Below are positions 12,201 to 24,135 of a stretch of DNA of 64,000 nt, piece after piece. Within the stretch, counting starts at the first letter, position 1. The number at the start of each line of letters is the position of its first letter. The position numbers and the translations under genes were made by a program. The DNA comes from Eremophila alpestris peregrina. Its lineage: Eukaryota; Chordata; Aves; Passeriformes; Alaudidae. The notes beneath the pieces were generated by a model. It saw only the letters and a list, made by a program, of their open reading frames with translations, was not told the DNA's origin and did not search any database. The stretch is from the NCBI GenBank assembly GCA_009792885.1, contig WMCF01000017.1:15884072-15948071 (forward strand), read 5' to 3'.

Positions 12201-13984
12201 CATAGAAAATTAATGCTCTTCTAAATGATACACTACAACAAATATTGAATAGACTATAATAAAATCTAACTCTGATGAATGATTATGTGACAGAGTCACA
12301 TTTTCAAAATGCTTGAAAGACAGTTTCTGGAAGATGCTTATATGGTTAAATGTTTCAAGCAGTATTTCAATGCATTTTGGGAGGGGTTTTTTGGGCAGCT
12401 TTTTCTTTAAGATTTTTCTGGTTTGGAAATCCAAGCTGATACAAAAATGTGTATCTCTACCTTGTTAGCAAAACTGTACGGTGCATCCCACACAAAACTC
12501 AGAGAATGTGACTTGGGTAAACTACTGAATAAATCCAGGAAATTTGTCAAATAATTCCGTATATTTAAAGGAGCAAACAACTGCATGCCCAAAAAATAGG
12601 AAGAAAAACTTATTTTAAAACTGATTTGATTTCTGTAACTCTAATGCATCAGGTAAGTCACTGTATGACACTAGAACACGAAAATTTAAAATAATAGAAT
12701 ATCAATGGCAAGAAAAATTTTGACCAAACAAAATCCGTACATGAGATGCTCTCATGGTGGTTTTTAATTCTCATTCATACCTAAAGGAGAAATTGCCTCC
12801 AGAAGACAATTTACCATGGGCTAATATGTTATGAGGTGTAAGATCATGTGCACCAAGTGAGGCTGAAAAGGACCTTTGTGTAAACTGTTTGACATCTATT
12901 GTCTAGGCTGTCACTATATGTGTTACAAAATGGTTCCCAAAATTGCCCATTTGTTTAGTAGTTTCCTAGAATCCTCTCAAATTCCAAAATCAATGAACAA
13001 TTCACTGAAGTTGAAATCCAACAAAGACAAAATTGATTGCACCTCTCACGCATCTGTGTCTGTAATAAATAGTAATGTCCAGCTATTTGCCAAAGGCTTG
13101 CTAATAGCTTCAACTCTCGGTTGCACCAATTAATTGAGACTCAAATAATTTATTCCAGGAAATCCTGAGTGAGGGATAATAATAAAATCAGGCAAAGATA
13201 GAGATATTGTCAGGGAAAATTTGAGAACTTCAGTGGCCTATCTATAAACCTTTTTAATAAGCCATCTCGGGGACAATAATTCTAGTTGGACATGCAGCAG
13301 GAAGATATTGGCTGTTGAGAGCAGATCATATCAGACTGCCTCAAAACGTATGTGGAAATGACTTCGATCCCTCCAGTATAAGCAGTAGCCTGGTACAATC
13401 CATTCTTCTGTTGGATAACAATATAGGCACATAATGAACTCTGAAGATAATTAGGCAGCAGAAAATATGTAACCTGGGATGTTAAAAAAACTTTAAATGC
13501 AGCTATTGTACCAATATAATAGATGCTTATTTAAAGGTGATTAAAACATTGTATATTGAGGAATGTGAGAGTGTAAGAAGACACTAATAGATTAAAAAAA
13601 AAGGGTAATGAATTCTCACCATATTTTGCTGTGTCTGTTTAATGTTTATTTTTATGTTCCTCTTCCAAATAAGTTTGGATAGATGCAAATTAAGATAGGA
13701 TAACCACCTCACTTAGGACATAATAGGTGAAACATAAAGATTTATAGAAGCACAGTTATGACATTGTGCCAGCCAAGACAATGACTGCCAAAACCACTTA
13801 GGTAGAAAGTTTCTTAATCAGTCTTTTGAGATAATAAAAAGGAGGGCAATTGACTGCCCTTCTGAAAAGGGGGAGGAAAGGAACATCTGCTCTCCTTTAC
13901 TAAATACATGAGACTCCTGCTATTCCTCTTCTTAAAGCAAATATTTTGTATCTAGAAGGATAGGTCTCTTTATTGCATTTGCAA
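9265..13984. other. No gene seen
   Basis: Unique AT-rich DNA with small A-rich runs (for example near 12125-12148) and one 19-base-period duplication at 10599-10629. Open frames are at most about 93 codons and unremarkable. Confidence 0.55.
10599..10629. repeat. 19-base-period duplication
   Basis: TAGCCTTGTGAT occurs at 10599-10610 and again at 10618-10629. Only two copies are present, so this is a local duplication and not an array. Confidence 0.75.
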
Positions 13985-14095
13985 TTAGTAGCAGTAATAA
14001 TCGTAGTAGCAGTTGTAGTCGTAGCAGTAATAAGTAATAAGCAGTAAGTGTTACTACAACAACTACTACCACTAACAACAATTAATAATAATAGA
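13985..14095. repeat. Imperfect trinucleotide repeat (AGT/AAT/ACT type)
   Basis: About 110 bases consist almost entirely of degenerate triplets such as AGT, AGC, AAT and ACT. The tract abuts the 3' end of the CR1 copy that starts at about 14090. Confidence 0.8.
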
Positions 14096-14467
14096 ATCAT
14101 GGGGGTTGGGTTGAAAGGCACCTTAAAAATAATTTATTTCCAATCCCCTTGTCCATGGCAGGGACATCTCTCATTAGATCACGTTGTTCAGCATTCCATC
14201 CAACCCAGCCTTGAACCCTGACAGGGGTGGGGCATACAGAGCTCCTCTTGGCAACCTGTTCATGTGCTTCATCACCCAAACATCTCGTCTAAACCTACTG
14301 TGTCTCAGTTTGGAGTCTCTCCCTCTTGTCCTATCACTACAGTTCCTATGAGAAGTCCCTCTCCAGATTCCTTGTAGGCCCCCTTCAGATATTGGAAGGT
14401 TGCTATGAGGTTTCCATGCATCCTTCTCTTCTCCAAGCTGAAGTCTCAACTTTTTCAATCTGTCAGT
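14090..14467 (-). mobile_element. CR1 LINE fragment, 3' end at left
   Basis: The left end has the tail-like AATAGAATCATGG followed by the CR1 3' end read on the opposite strand (CCTTAAAAAT, then CATGGCAGGGACATC). Further right are the conserved blocks CTTGTCCTATCACTAC and CTTCTCTTCTCCAAGCTGAA, ending near 14467. The copy is moderately diverged with small deletions and has no usable frame. It is sandwiched between two trinucleotide tracts. Confidence 0.9.
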
Positions 14468-14469
14468 AT

Positions 14470-14506
14470 CATCATCACAACAACAACAATAACAACAACA
14501 ACAACA
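14470..14506. repeat. (CAA)n microsatellite
   Basis: About ten CAA/ACA units with one AAT interruption, directly after the truncated inner end of the CR1 copy. On the opposite strand it reads GTT and creates an artefactual Cys-rich frame at 14174-14542. Confidence 0.9.
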
Positions 14507-14509
14507 TAA

Positions 14510-15835
14510 TAACTGGGTTAGAAGCCTTTTAACTCTGATCATGTGGGCCTATTTCTAGAACCCAAACCCAGCACCCTTCCCAGACTACCCATTCTTTCAG
14601 ACCCTCTCTTGGCCCAAAGAGTCTGTCAGAAGTTCTATCAGTAATTTATTTTGCATTAGTTGATTTCACATCTTCCACTTGACCTTCCTACCGTCCCATG
14701 GACTCCAGAGAAGGTCAAACACAAAATACTGTACATTATATATTTATGTTATCTCTTGTGACATCCACTATTGTTCTTTTCTGAAAGCCTAATCAAGAGC
14801 AGATAAACATTATAATAAAAATGTATGGGTATCCTAAACTAATTATTGTAACAACTAATAATATATCTGTCAATATCTTCAGGTGGTAAAGGTGAATTGA
14901 GTCAAAAAAGCTTTTTGTCATCTGATTGTTTTAATGTTACTATTAGTATTGCTATCCTTATCTTCTATTAAGTGGAAAATTTGCCACATCTAAGGAAAAT
15001 TATGAATAAAAGTTTATTTACCCTAAAACCCCCTGTATTAACTAAAAAAGTCAACATTTTGAAATACTTTCAAATTTTTCTGCTTCTGAAATACAAGTCT
15101 AGAATAATTCCATTTATTTAAGTAGGTCTAGTACACTACTGCAAATACCACCAAAATCTAGATCTTGATGATTGCATTTGTTTCAGTCATCAATTAGATG
15201 ATTTTTAGATTTATCTGATCGATGAATCTTGATTATTACAGGGTTGGAAGTTTTATGTAGACTTTGTTTTCTTCTCAGCTAAATAAATAAAAAGCCCTCC
15301 TGCTTCAATATATCTAGTTTTAAAAGGTGTGATAAAATATAAATGCTGTTAATCTAGAATTAATTTAGAGTTCTTAAAACGTGAATGCTCCCAGAATCTG
15401 TATCCTTTTGGCTATTTTTCAATACTTGGCATTGAAAATTTAATGGAGAAGAAAAACTTCAGGAAAATAGTATAGATTTTTATATTTGAGTTCTTGAAAT
15501 GAAAACCAGTCAGTTCAAAAAGCATATTGATTGCACATGAGAGACCAAAACTTGATTGTACTGTACTGTAAAACTGTTAGAGCAGATTTGACTGTATCAT
15601 GCTTTGGTAAATACATCTTGGAGAAACGGTCATTAGGTTCCTGTTGTAGTCAGTGCCAACTGCTATTTCCAATGCCAAGAAGTTTGTGTAAAAGAAAAAA
15701 GGAAAATATAAATGAAAAAAAACACCCTCCGCCCTCCTTGCCCTGCCCCCAACCTGATATCAGTGCCAGTCCTTTCCCCTTTATTTTGTTGGAATAACAG
15801 CCACTCCTATCTATCATTTATCCCCCCAGAGTTCA
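14510..15835. other. No gene seen
   Basis: Unique AT-rich DNA with no recognised repeat. The 88-codon plus frame at 15531-15797 has no recognisable motif. Confidence 0.55.
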
Positions 15836-16420
15836 CAGATGCTGTAGATGCTTGCGAGGCCTGGGAAGAAGATTAATTTTCCAACTGTGTCAAAAAGAAC
15901 TTAATGCAAACCTCAAGCTGTTAAGCACTCAGTAGATGCAAAAACAAAGGTTGCAAGGGATTGATGTTCATGGAGATATTTACTGTTTGAAGGCTAGGTG
16001 GCACAGCGAGCCAGACACACTGCTCACGTGTGAAGACCCAGGTTCAGGTTGCGCTGTTCTGGCCTGATTTGAAAATCAGAACGCTGACAAGAGTGCCTAC
16101 CACCCCAGAATTTACATACAAAAGATGTAACTGGGCTCAGCTAATCAACTGTGCCTGTCATAACAACAGAAATGGAACATATACGTGCTGTTAGAGTGCC
16201 TCAGCTGAGCAACATAAATCTCCAGTTGTAGGAGGTATTTTCATTAAACAAACTAACTCACTCCCCTGACTTCACATAAACATACCCTCAGAAAGAAGTA
16301 CAAAGAGTTTGACTCAGACTGAGGGATTTGCCTAAGCTCTGATACTCGGTGTGACAATTAAGATGAACAGACTAAAAGGGACTGAGAGTTTCGAACTAGA
16401 GGATCCAAGCACCTATGGAA
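15836..16420. other. Possible conserved non-coding element with tRNA-SINE-like core
   Basis: This repeat-poor stretch has moderate GC and no long frame. At its core (15990-16060) is a tRNA-like pattern described separately. The texture is what ancient exapted SINEs or enhancers look like, but conservation cannot be judged from one genome. Confidence 0.25.
15990..16060 (+). repeat. Possible ancient tRNA-derived SINE (MIR/core-SINE-like)
   Basis: GTGGCACAGCGAG at 15999-16010 resembles an RNA polymerase III A box, and GGTTCAGGTTG at 16041-16051 resembles a B box (GGTTCGANTCC). The spacing is about 40 bases. The intervening GTGAAGACCCAGGTTC is close in style to the MIR family's left arm. Bird genomes keep few such elements, and many survivors are under constraint. 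Chance resemblance is possible. Confidence 0.35.
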
Positions 16421-17296
16421 GGACAAATAAAAAAGGGTGGCATGGGGAGGGACAAGAAATGCACAGCAGTGGCTAATTATGGAAAACAATGCTCTTCTTT
16501 CCACAGGTCTAAAAATTTCATATTAAAATTTCTAAGAAAAATACAACCATTTCCTTAAACCAGGAAATTCCTAGGTTTACCTAGATAATCTAAAGGCTGT
16601 CTATTCTAAAACAACCTGTATCTAAGCAAGCAGAAAATTCACCTTGGACATGAAAAAATAGAAATATTAAAATGTTATTTTAGGAAAATTTACATTACTC
16701 ATTGTGAAAGAAAAACAGACCTCAAAACACCTTACAATTAGATGAAGACAAGTGAATTCTAAAAAATTCAACAGCTAAATGTAAATGGGTTCCTAGAGAG
16801 GCCAAATGGGGTTTATAGGTCAAGATTTTGAGACCATATACATAAAACAGAGCGTTGCTTACTGTGGCAGTTTATTATTAAGATATCACGTATGCAGCTA
16901 AACTACACCTAATCAAGAAAGAGTTAATTTTGGAACAAAACCTATTTATAGGAAAAACCCTGGGCACCTGAGAGTGCCTACTCCTGGTATCCAGGATATT
17001 AGGTAAAAGATATTTTCCCATATATCAGCCTAACTTCCTATCTTGAGACATAGTACCAGATTAAAACTACTGTTTTGAAATTTCTGAGTTCACCAGAGTC
17101 ACCTTCAAAATTTAGATAGTCTGGCAAGGAAGGAAAAAAAAGTAGAAAAAGAGGGGAGAAAAAAGGAAAGACGTGGATTTTGTCTGGAGAAGAAGTTGTA
17201 TGTATAATTAGCACGTTTTAATTCTTCTCCTCTCTACAACTAATTCCAATTCAACAGGTATTCTAGAATGCACTAATGCAAAGAAAGGTAGGAGCT
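16421..17296. other. No gene seen
   Basis: AT-rich unique sequence with an A/G-rich run near 17128-17172. No repeat family was recognised. Confidence 0.55.
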
Positions 17297-17561
17297 AATC
17301 ACAGAATGGTTGAGGAAGGGACCTCTGGAGATCATCCTAGTTCAACCCTTTGCTAAAGCAAATTCACCCAGATGAGGTTGCACAGGGTCAGGTGGTTTTC
17401 AACATCTCCAGAGAAGGAGACCCCATAATTTCTCTGGGCAGCCTGTTCCAGTGCTCTGTCACCCTCAAAGCAAAGCATTTTGTCCTCATATTCAGATGGA
17501 ACTTCCTGTGTTTCAGTTTGTGTCCATTGACCCTAATCTTGTTGCTGGTCACAGCAGTTTA
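17297..17561 (-). mobile_element. CR1 LINE fragment, 3' end at left
   Basis: It begins with TCACAGAATGGTTGAGG and GGGACCTCTGGAGATCATC. It continues through CTCTGGGCAGCCTGTTCC and GTGCTCTGTCACCCTC, all classic CR1 3'-region blocks in antisense. It ends near the CTTGTTGCTGGTCACA block. About 265 bases survive, with several substitutions and no coding frame. Confidence 0.92.
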
Positions 17562-19109
17562 TTTTGTCACATTTGCCAACAAAAGTTGACAAAACCACAA
17601 ACAAATAATTTTTTTCTTGCTTCCATATCAACATGTGGTACTCTTAATGAGGGGAGCATTCCCAGCCTTGTTTTTGTGTATTCACTGGATAATTTCAACA
17701 AGTAATTTCATGAAAATCCTCATTCAGAAAGCTGAACTTTTAACTCTCAGAGCACATTAATCTTCTTAATGCTGTTGCAGTCTATTGACTTCTACTGTAG
17801 GTACAAATCTGGCTGCTTTGTATAGTAATTAAATTTAATCTGGAGAGCTGGTAAGGAAAAAAATAGGAAGAGTATCCAGTGTAAAATAGATGCAAATAAT
17901 CACAGTCAAAAATATGTTTTGAACAACAGCTTAGGCAGCAACAAATTCCTTGGAGCCTGTCTGTGATTGCTTGCTGCTAATCATCATCAGTTTATGCTTG
18001 TTCTCTTCTCCTTTGACAATAATGAAGTGCAGCAAATTATTTTCATGTTATAAGTCTATGTCAGGATCATACCTTTTCCCCCTGAGCTAAGACAACATTT
18101 GTTTTTCCCTGACTCTTAAATAAAGCACTCCAAGATCATTATTTGTACAGAAAGCTTTATATAAATCCAAGTTTTGTACTATGTGCTTTTTTTTTTGGTC
18201 CATTTTTGTTATCATTATCAAAGCAGCAGTGCTATGGCTTAGCACAGTATCACAAAGCAAATGAATCTGTGCTCTAGTCTTCGAAAATCCAGGGCTTTTG
18301 CATTCCTTTCTGCCACTAAATTGATAACCACTTGTAAATGATCTTTTGCAATGGTATAGAAATCAAAGGCCACACTCAGATATTTGAGCAGCATGGTCTG
18401 TGTATTTGTGAGAAATAAACAACAGCCCTGTTATTCCTGTGCATAGTCAGACTCAAACACTCCAGGAATCCACCTCCTTCATGGAAATCTGCTTTCCAAA
18501 ATTTTGGTCTATGTCAAACTACTTCAGGCATATCTAACTCTTCTATTTTTTTGGAAAACTCTTCCAGTAGGATTTTCTTTCCCTCTTTTTCTCATTTCAA
18601 CACACAAGTTCTAGTTCCTGTTGCTTGAAGTCAAGCACAAGAGAAAGCCCAGTCACCTGCATGGACCAGATTCTGCTCCAGCTTGCAAAAATTCTAATGA
18701 TTTTAGCAGCCAGCTGTATGAAGAGGTATAACTGCTCTTTTTATGTTGATCCTGCTAAAAAGATGTGTCCCACGGGGAGTGTTAAAGTGGGAACAACAAA
18801 AGATTGAGAGATTATGCTCCTTGCTTTCAGCTAGTACTGCAGCAGAAAATAAAATGTTTAGGAAACTTGCTTACTTCCAAAGCAAATATTGAAGATGGTA
18901 AATGCTATTTAACCAGTATTCAACTTGGCTTTGCTGTGAATTCAATAATTTTGATTCAACACTGTATATAGCAAGAAACAAAGCATTCCTGCCTTTTAAT
19001 ACGCTACTATGTAGCATAAACCTATGCTTGTAAATAGTTAACTCTACAAATTTACAGGAAAGCCTATATACATGTAAATGAGCCCTGAAATGCACTGAAA
19101 GAACTAATA
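17562..19109. other. No gene seen; possible regulatory segment near 17.94-18.06 kb
   Basis: Unique sequence. The stretch 17936-18060 contains clustered TAAT/ATCATC and CTTTGACAAT motifs that could be homeodomain, TCF/LEF and SOX sites. No dispersed repeat was recognised. Confidence 0.45.
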
Positions 19110-19192
19110 AAGCAAACAAACAAACACAAAAACAAAAAAGAAAACAATCAATCAATCAATCAAACAAACAAAAACCAACAAATCCCCCCCCC
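19110..19192. repeat. (CAAA)n/(CAAT)n low-complexity tract with C9 run
   Basis: CAAA units, then four CAAT units near 19145-19161, more CAAA units, and nine consecutive C bases at 19184-19192. It may be a degenerate A-rich tail, but no retroposon body was recognised to its left. Confidence 0.85.
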
Positions 19193-21427
19193 GAGTTTTA
19201 AAAGAAAGAAGTAACAAAGTTGATTGTAATATTTCAGCTATGTGGATACCACACATAGATTTAATATGTGTGACTGTAAAATGTGATTACAGAGAAACTA
19301 CTACATTATAAATACACCTCTGTACATCCAAGATGCATTCAAAAAGACAGCTTAACTAAAGCACACTTGCACTGAAGAAGTTTTGTCACTGATTTAAACA
19401 TCACCGAGATTACAACAATTTTCAGTGATTTTGAATTTACTATGGAAAAGAAACTATATAGGTTCTCACCATGTCTTTCAGAAAGAAAAGTGTTATGTTT
19501 TCTAAAAACTGTAAAAGTTTTACTATTAGAATACCATATCTCAGAGTATAAAAATCTAATTCACAAAGTTATTTTCATCATTTATTTATTTTTAGTTGCT
19601 CTCTTACATTTGTTTCTAGTTCGCTTTTATCCTTTTCTTTTACATTTAATTACACAATCCTTTAAGTAGATGTCAAAAAACCCCCAAAAAACAATCAAGC
19701 TAACATGTTCTACTTCAACAAATGCTTTTTCCCAAAAGGTCTTATTGTGATTTTAAAATAAAAATTATATTATGATTTAGTTAACTATTAAGATTAAATA
19801 AAACTACAAATCTGATATAATTTTAAGATGCACAAAGAGTGGCGATATCTTTTTTGCAAAAGACATGACAATAGAGTATTCTCAGCATATAATCTGGACA
19901 GGAATTTTAACTGGGAGGCACTGGTGTTACAAAAACTAAATATGGGTTTCAAGATGAACTTAACACCTTGCTGAATGCTTTCTTGTTTAGAAACCAGTCT
20001 CAAACTCCAAAAACTTTTACAAATGGGGCAAGCCAGTCCAAGTTAGATGCGGCTGCCTTTGTCAGATCTTTTTCTCTCTTTTGGCAACAATAATGCTTCC
20101 TACAAAAATCAGGCCTAGAAACACAAGGATGCTTCTGTGCCCAGGAAAATGTGGATGCTGGAGAAGAGTCAGGCTTCTGTTTCCATCAGAATTTGATTTT
20201 AAAGCTAACTTTTCTTACATCTGGGATCTGTAGGCACAGTGACTGTCAGAAGAAAGAAGCAAAAGAAACAGTAAGAACATGAGCTATTTTATAGTGTTCA
20301 CATTTAAAGAATATGGAATGGGGACTTTTTACAGATTCATCCAGAAGCCAGGTACCCTATGTTGCACAAGGAAAGAGAACATTATTTACTTCCAGTGGAA
20401 AGAAGAGGGGAGTAGGGTTTCTTTCCTTTTAGTCTATTTGGCTGGATAGTTGGTTGGTTTGGGTGGGGTTTTTGTTTGCTTGGTTTGGTTCTCTTGTTGG
20501 GCTTTTTAAGGGGTGAGGGGATAACATTGGGTTACAAAACTAAGGTACATTCCATGACATTCACTTATATTTGCAACACCAAGTCTTTTCGTACAAATTC
20601 AGATCTTGAGAAAATCCCTTCAGAGGTGTTTCAGCACTACACATCAGTAAGAATTTCTGTAAGACCTACAATTTCTTGTCAGCATTTCATGTGCTTAAAG
20701 AATCCTATTTTTCTCACTCTGTCTGCAATAGATGCATTTTACTTCTGCCACTAGTTTTCTAGATCTAGCTCACATATTTACGGAACAGCATATTCCCCTT
20801 GGAGGTGGCCCAGGAGATAAAGTCCCACTCCCGGATTCTTCCCTGGCAAGTAAACCAAGCCTCCAGGGGAAGATCACCAGATGCCAAACACACATGCATT
20901 ACTGTACTGTACACCCACTCATGTAATGATGACTGGTGCTGGGACTCTTAAATGCCAGAACTGTGGAAAACTGTATCAAATGTATTAATACAATTAGCAA
21001 AAAAAGCTTGTCCAGAACCTCTATCTTTTTCCACCATATTGATATTTGACAATACCTGTAAAATCATTTTCTACCTGGAACAAAATTAAAACCATAGGCG
21101 AAAAAATAATTTAAAAAAGCCCTCAAAGCAGTCTGTCTGCAACAGATTTCACATTGTGCTAGTAAAATTCAGGAATATGCACATAAAGGAAAGAAGGAAT
21201 TCAGAGAAATAATGAGTGGAATCTCAGAAAAAGCTTCTTAAGGTTTAATCAAAGTGCTGTATATAGTAAGATTCTCTCAGAGACAATACACTTTTAAAAC
21301 ATCTGTGGAAATAATCTCTTCCTCGACTCATTTGTGAAAAGAAGTAATGACTTTCAGCATTTCTTTAGGCAGGTATAATGATTGCGAAAACATTTTGAGC
21401 AATTCAATGCAACATCAGTAATGACTA
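19193..21427. other. No gene seen
   Basis: AT-rich unique DNA. A G/T-rich tract with several G runs lies at 20450-20520. Otherwise I recognised nothing. Confidence 0.55.
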
Positions 21428-21480
21428 AGTGACCTTTAAAGGTCCCTTCCAACCCAAAGTATTCTATTAATCTATGAAAA
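21428..21480 (+). mobile_element. CR1 LINE 3'-end scrap
   Basis: GTGACCTTTAAAGGTCCC, then TTCCAACCCAAAGTATTC and an ATCTATGA-like tail, match the extreme 3' end of avian CR1 in sense orientation. Only about 50 bases remain. Confidence 0.8.
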
Positions 21481-22365
21481 AACCATAGTGACAGACATTG
21501 CTATTTCATAATTTCTACTGGGTTTTGCCTTTCTTTACATCATGGACCCAAATACAGTAGAAAAAATGTGCACACAGCATACATTTACAATAGTAACCAC
21601 GTCCTGACTCAGCACTGTTGCAGAACATAAAACTTTAAAGACAGACTTGGTTGTAACACTTTTCATTTGTGCAGACACAGCACAAGGTCATGAGTCAAGC
21701 AAAATGGCTGTCAGGGTTATTCCCACCAAGATAATTAATTATTCAGGCTGTGATGGCTGCAGAAGAGCTGTGCTTTGTCTTGTACATGGGCAGGCTTTTC
21801 GAAGAAAGGAATAAAGAAACTTCCTGCAACTTTATGGCATGCACAAAAGGATCAGGCACAATTCTAGGTACCAATTATAAGAAGGAGGGAAAAGAAGTTA
21901 TAGAAGAAATGTTATGACTGTGTGGTGGCACTGCCTAGTAAGGCATTCAGTTACATATCTAACCTAAATTGTGGACTGAAGTCAGACCAAGATAACAGGC
22001 AAATGAGCAATAATAGAGGAAGCAATAGTTTAGTCAGTTTCCATTAGTGAAAAATATATTAATTTTATTTAGTGTTCATTTAGAATGACAAATAAAACAA
22101 TAAAAGCTTTTGTTAAGACTTAATATTGTACTCGTATTGGCATTTCATCAGTACTTTTTATGAAAGAGAAAAATCTGACCTTTTACCAGTGCCATTATTT
22201 ATTAACAGTTTCAAAATTAAATTTTTTAATGAGAAATGATTTTTTCATAAAAGTACTATTGGAAATAATGATCATTGTGTCAAGTAGCAGTACAGTGCAG
22301 GATTTCTATTTTCAGAATTGGATCTCAAAACTGATTGTTAAAATGCAAAAGTGATATATGACTTT
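21481..22365. other. No gene seen
   Basis: Unique AT-rich sequence with no recognised repeat or convincing frame. Confidence 0.55.
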
Positions 22366-22680
22366 TCAGAAATGCAAATGAGCATCTGCGTTGTGTGTCA
22401 GCAGGCGTAGGCTGTCGATGCTTTTCTGCACTCTTGCATCAGCTACCAATAGCACGGCCCAGCTACTCCAGTGTGGGTTGAACACAACCCGTAGGTCAGA
22501 GGTGGCTGTACCTTTGCCTGTGTGTCCTAAACTGGTGTGCTGCCACCCACAGAAGTGATTCAGAAAGTACAGCCAACAGGAGCTGCCCTGCTGGTGTGTC
22601 AAGTGAGAGGATTTCCACAGCTGGGATCTGATCCTGTCGATTCTACTGTGCTGACTAAAACACAGCATCTGCTCACTCCT
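22366..22680. other. GC-richer segment with a 100-codon minus frame, unrecognised
   Basis: The minus strand at 22366-22668 is open for 100 codons with no familiar motif. GC is higher than in the flanks and some CpG is retained. It could be an old LTR or other repeat, a conserved element, or chance. No splice context or start signal supports a gene. Confidence 0.2.
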
Positions 22681-22828
22681 TATGAATTTTTAACACACTG
22701 ACTCTACATTAACATTTAATTAGAGCTTGATTATATTTACTAGACTTTAGGGTAAAGATTTCAAGCAATGAAAAGTTAATGTTTAATAACAGGAACATGG
22801 AAAAATAAACCTACTTTTTAATACAGTT

Positions 22829-23125
22829 TTGTCTTTTGCTTCATTGTCTTTTTCCAGAGGTGTAATTTTTCACCAAAGAGAGAGGAGGAGTCACTGGCTT
22901 GCACCCTATAAGGTTACATACATCAACCCCAAAATATCACAGATAAATGCAGAGTGGAGGAATGCACTTAGAGAAGATAGACCATTGTATGAGTCAGATA
23001 TCTCAGCAATGAAACAAGTATTCACATTTCATTTGATCACAGAACTTCAAATAGGAACTATGGTCTCTCCCTACTGGCCTTGTTGTTCTGTTGGGATTTT
23101 TTTATCTCTTAAGATCTCCTTTTAA
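22829..23125 (+). other. 98-codon open frame behind a strong splice-acceptor-like tract, unrecognised
   Basis: A long pyrimidine tract (22826-22855) ends in CAG at 22855-22857. The frame across and beyond it stays open to 23125 and has a protein-like composition in its middle (RERRSHW, NAEWRNALRED). I recognise no family. No clear donor follows: AAG|GTTACA near 22911 is weak. It may be a chance frame. Confidence 0.15.
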
Positions 23126-23189
23126 TTTATTCAAAACACTGAGTGAAAGGTTATGACTTCTTCCTTCAGTTTACTGGCTACAAACCTTG

Positions 23190-23300
23190 TAATAAAACCC
23201 AGGATGCTGTTAGCCTTCTCTGCTGCCAGGGGCAAGAAGCTTTACATGGCTGGGGCAGCTGCTTCATGGTTTGTTGAGATCAAGAGCCACTGACACAGTT
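23190..23300 (-). mobile_element. Probable old CR1 LINE fragment
   Basis: AACCCAGGATGCTGTTAGCC, then TTCTCTGCTGCCAGGGGCA and later TTGTTGAGATCAAGAGCCAC, resemble the antisense CR1 ORF2 block that normally reads CCCAGGATGCCATTGGCC with a following GTTGTCCACC-type segment. It is heavily diverged and lacks either end. Confidence 0.5.
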
Positions 23301-23659
23301 CCTTGCTAGATAGATTGCAGAAAAGACTTATTTAAGCTGCCAACTTCCTCATTTAATTTCTCAAAAATTCTATTATTTTCAATGTACTGAAAATTGCTGA
23401 TATCATCACCTGCATTCTTTCATTGCTCAAAACTCACACAGTTATTTTGTTTCTGGTCAGAGATGTATTCTGACAGACTATGAACTTGCTGTGCTTAGAT
23501 GCTGGCATGCAGCCACCAGACTTAACAGGTACTTCACTGTCTATCACACCAGGAGGAGCATCGGGGGATGTGCTGATACTGCTGCTCCCGGGTCGGCAGC
23601 TCTGAGTTCTGTGCTCATTAATAGGAGATGAGACAGGCAGCTTCCCAAAGCGGTAGTAC

Positions 23660-24018
23660 TGCTTGGCAGGTACAGAGGCTAAACATGATTTACCCTCTCC
23701 TTTTAGCTACTGGAGGGAGGCAGAGATGAACAATAACTCAAGTAGCACAATGTTTTCTGTTGGAAGCTACTCTGGAGTACCTGGGCAAATGCGCTGTTCA
23801 ATGCTTTGGATGGAGCCAAGGGAGGGTTCTGTACAATTCATCTGCCAGTACAGCTCTGCTGCCCTGTAGCTTCATTAAGAATCCAAGTTGTACTATATGT
23901 TACAGTTTTTATCTATGTGACAGATTTCTATTACCCTCCACAAGCAATCCCAATGAAGATTGAGATTGTTTGTGTGGGAGTCAAAGAACTGTCTCTTACT
24001 TCCCCAGCAGCAGAATAA
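23660..24018 (+). other. Overlapping short plus frames, unrecognised
   Basis: Three overlapping plus frames of 67-70 codons lie here. The last (23806-24018) ends in a hydrophobic-aromatic stretch (VLYVTVFIYVTDFYYPPQ) and stops at TAA. No family was recognised. The shifting frames would fit an old pseudogene as well as random sequence. Confidence 0.15.
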
Positions 24019-24135
24019 GCCTGACTGACTCCTACAGTGGCTTTTTCCCCTCTCCTGTTGTTTCTGGCATTGAGGTGCTTCTCAGCCCCACCTGTTTATC
24101 CTTGACACTCAATTGAAAACAGGCAACAAAGCTGA

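Noticed and set aside
14174..14542. 122-codon minus frame with a Cys run
   Set aside because: It is composed of the CAA microsatellite and antisense CR1 sequence.
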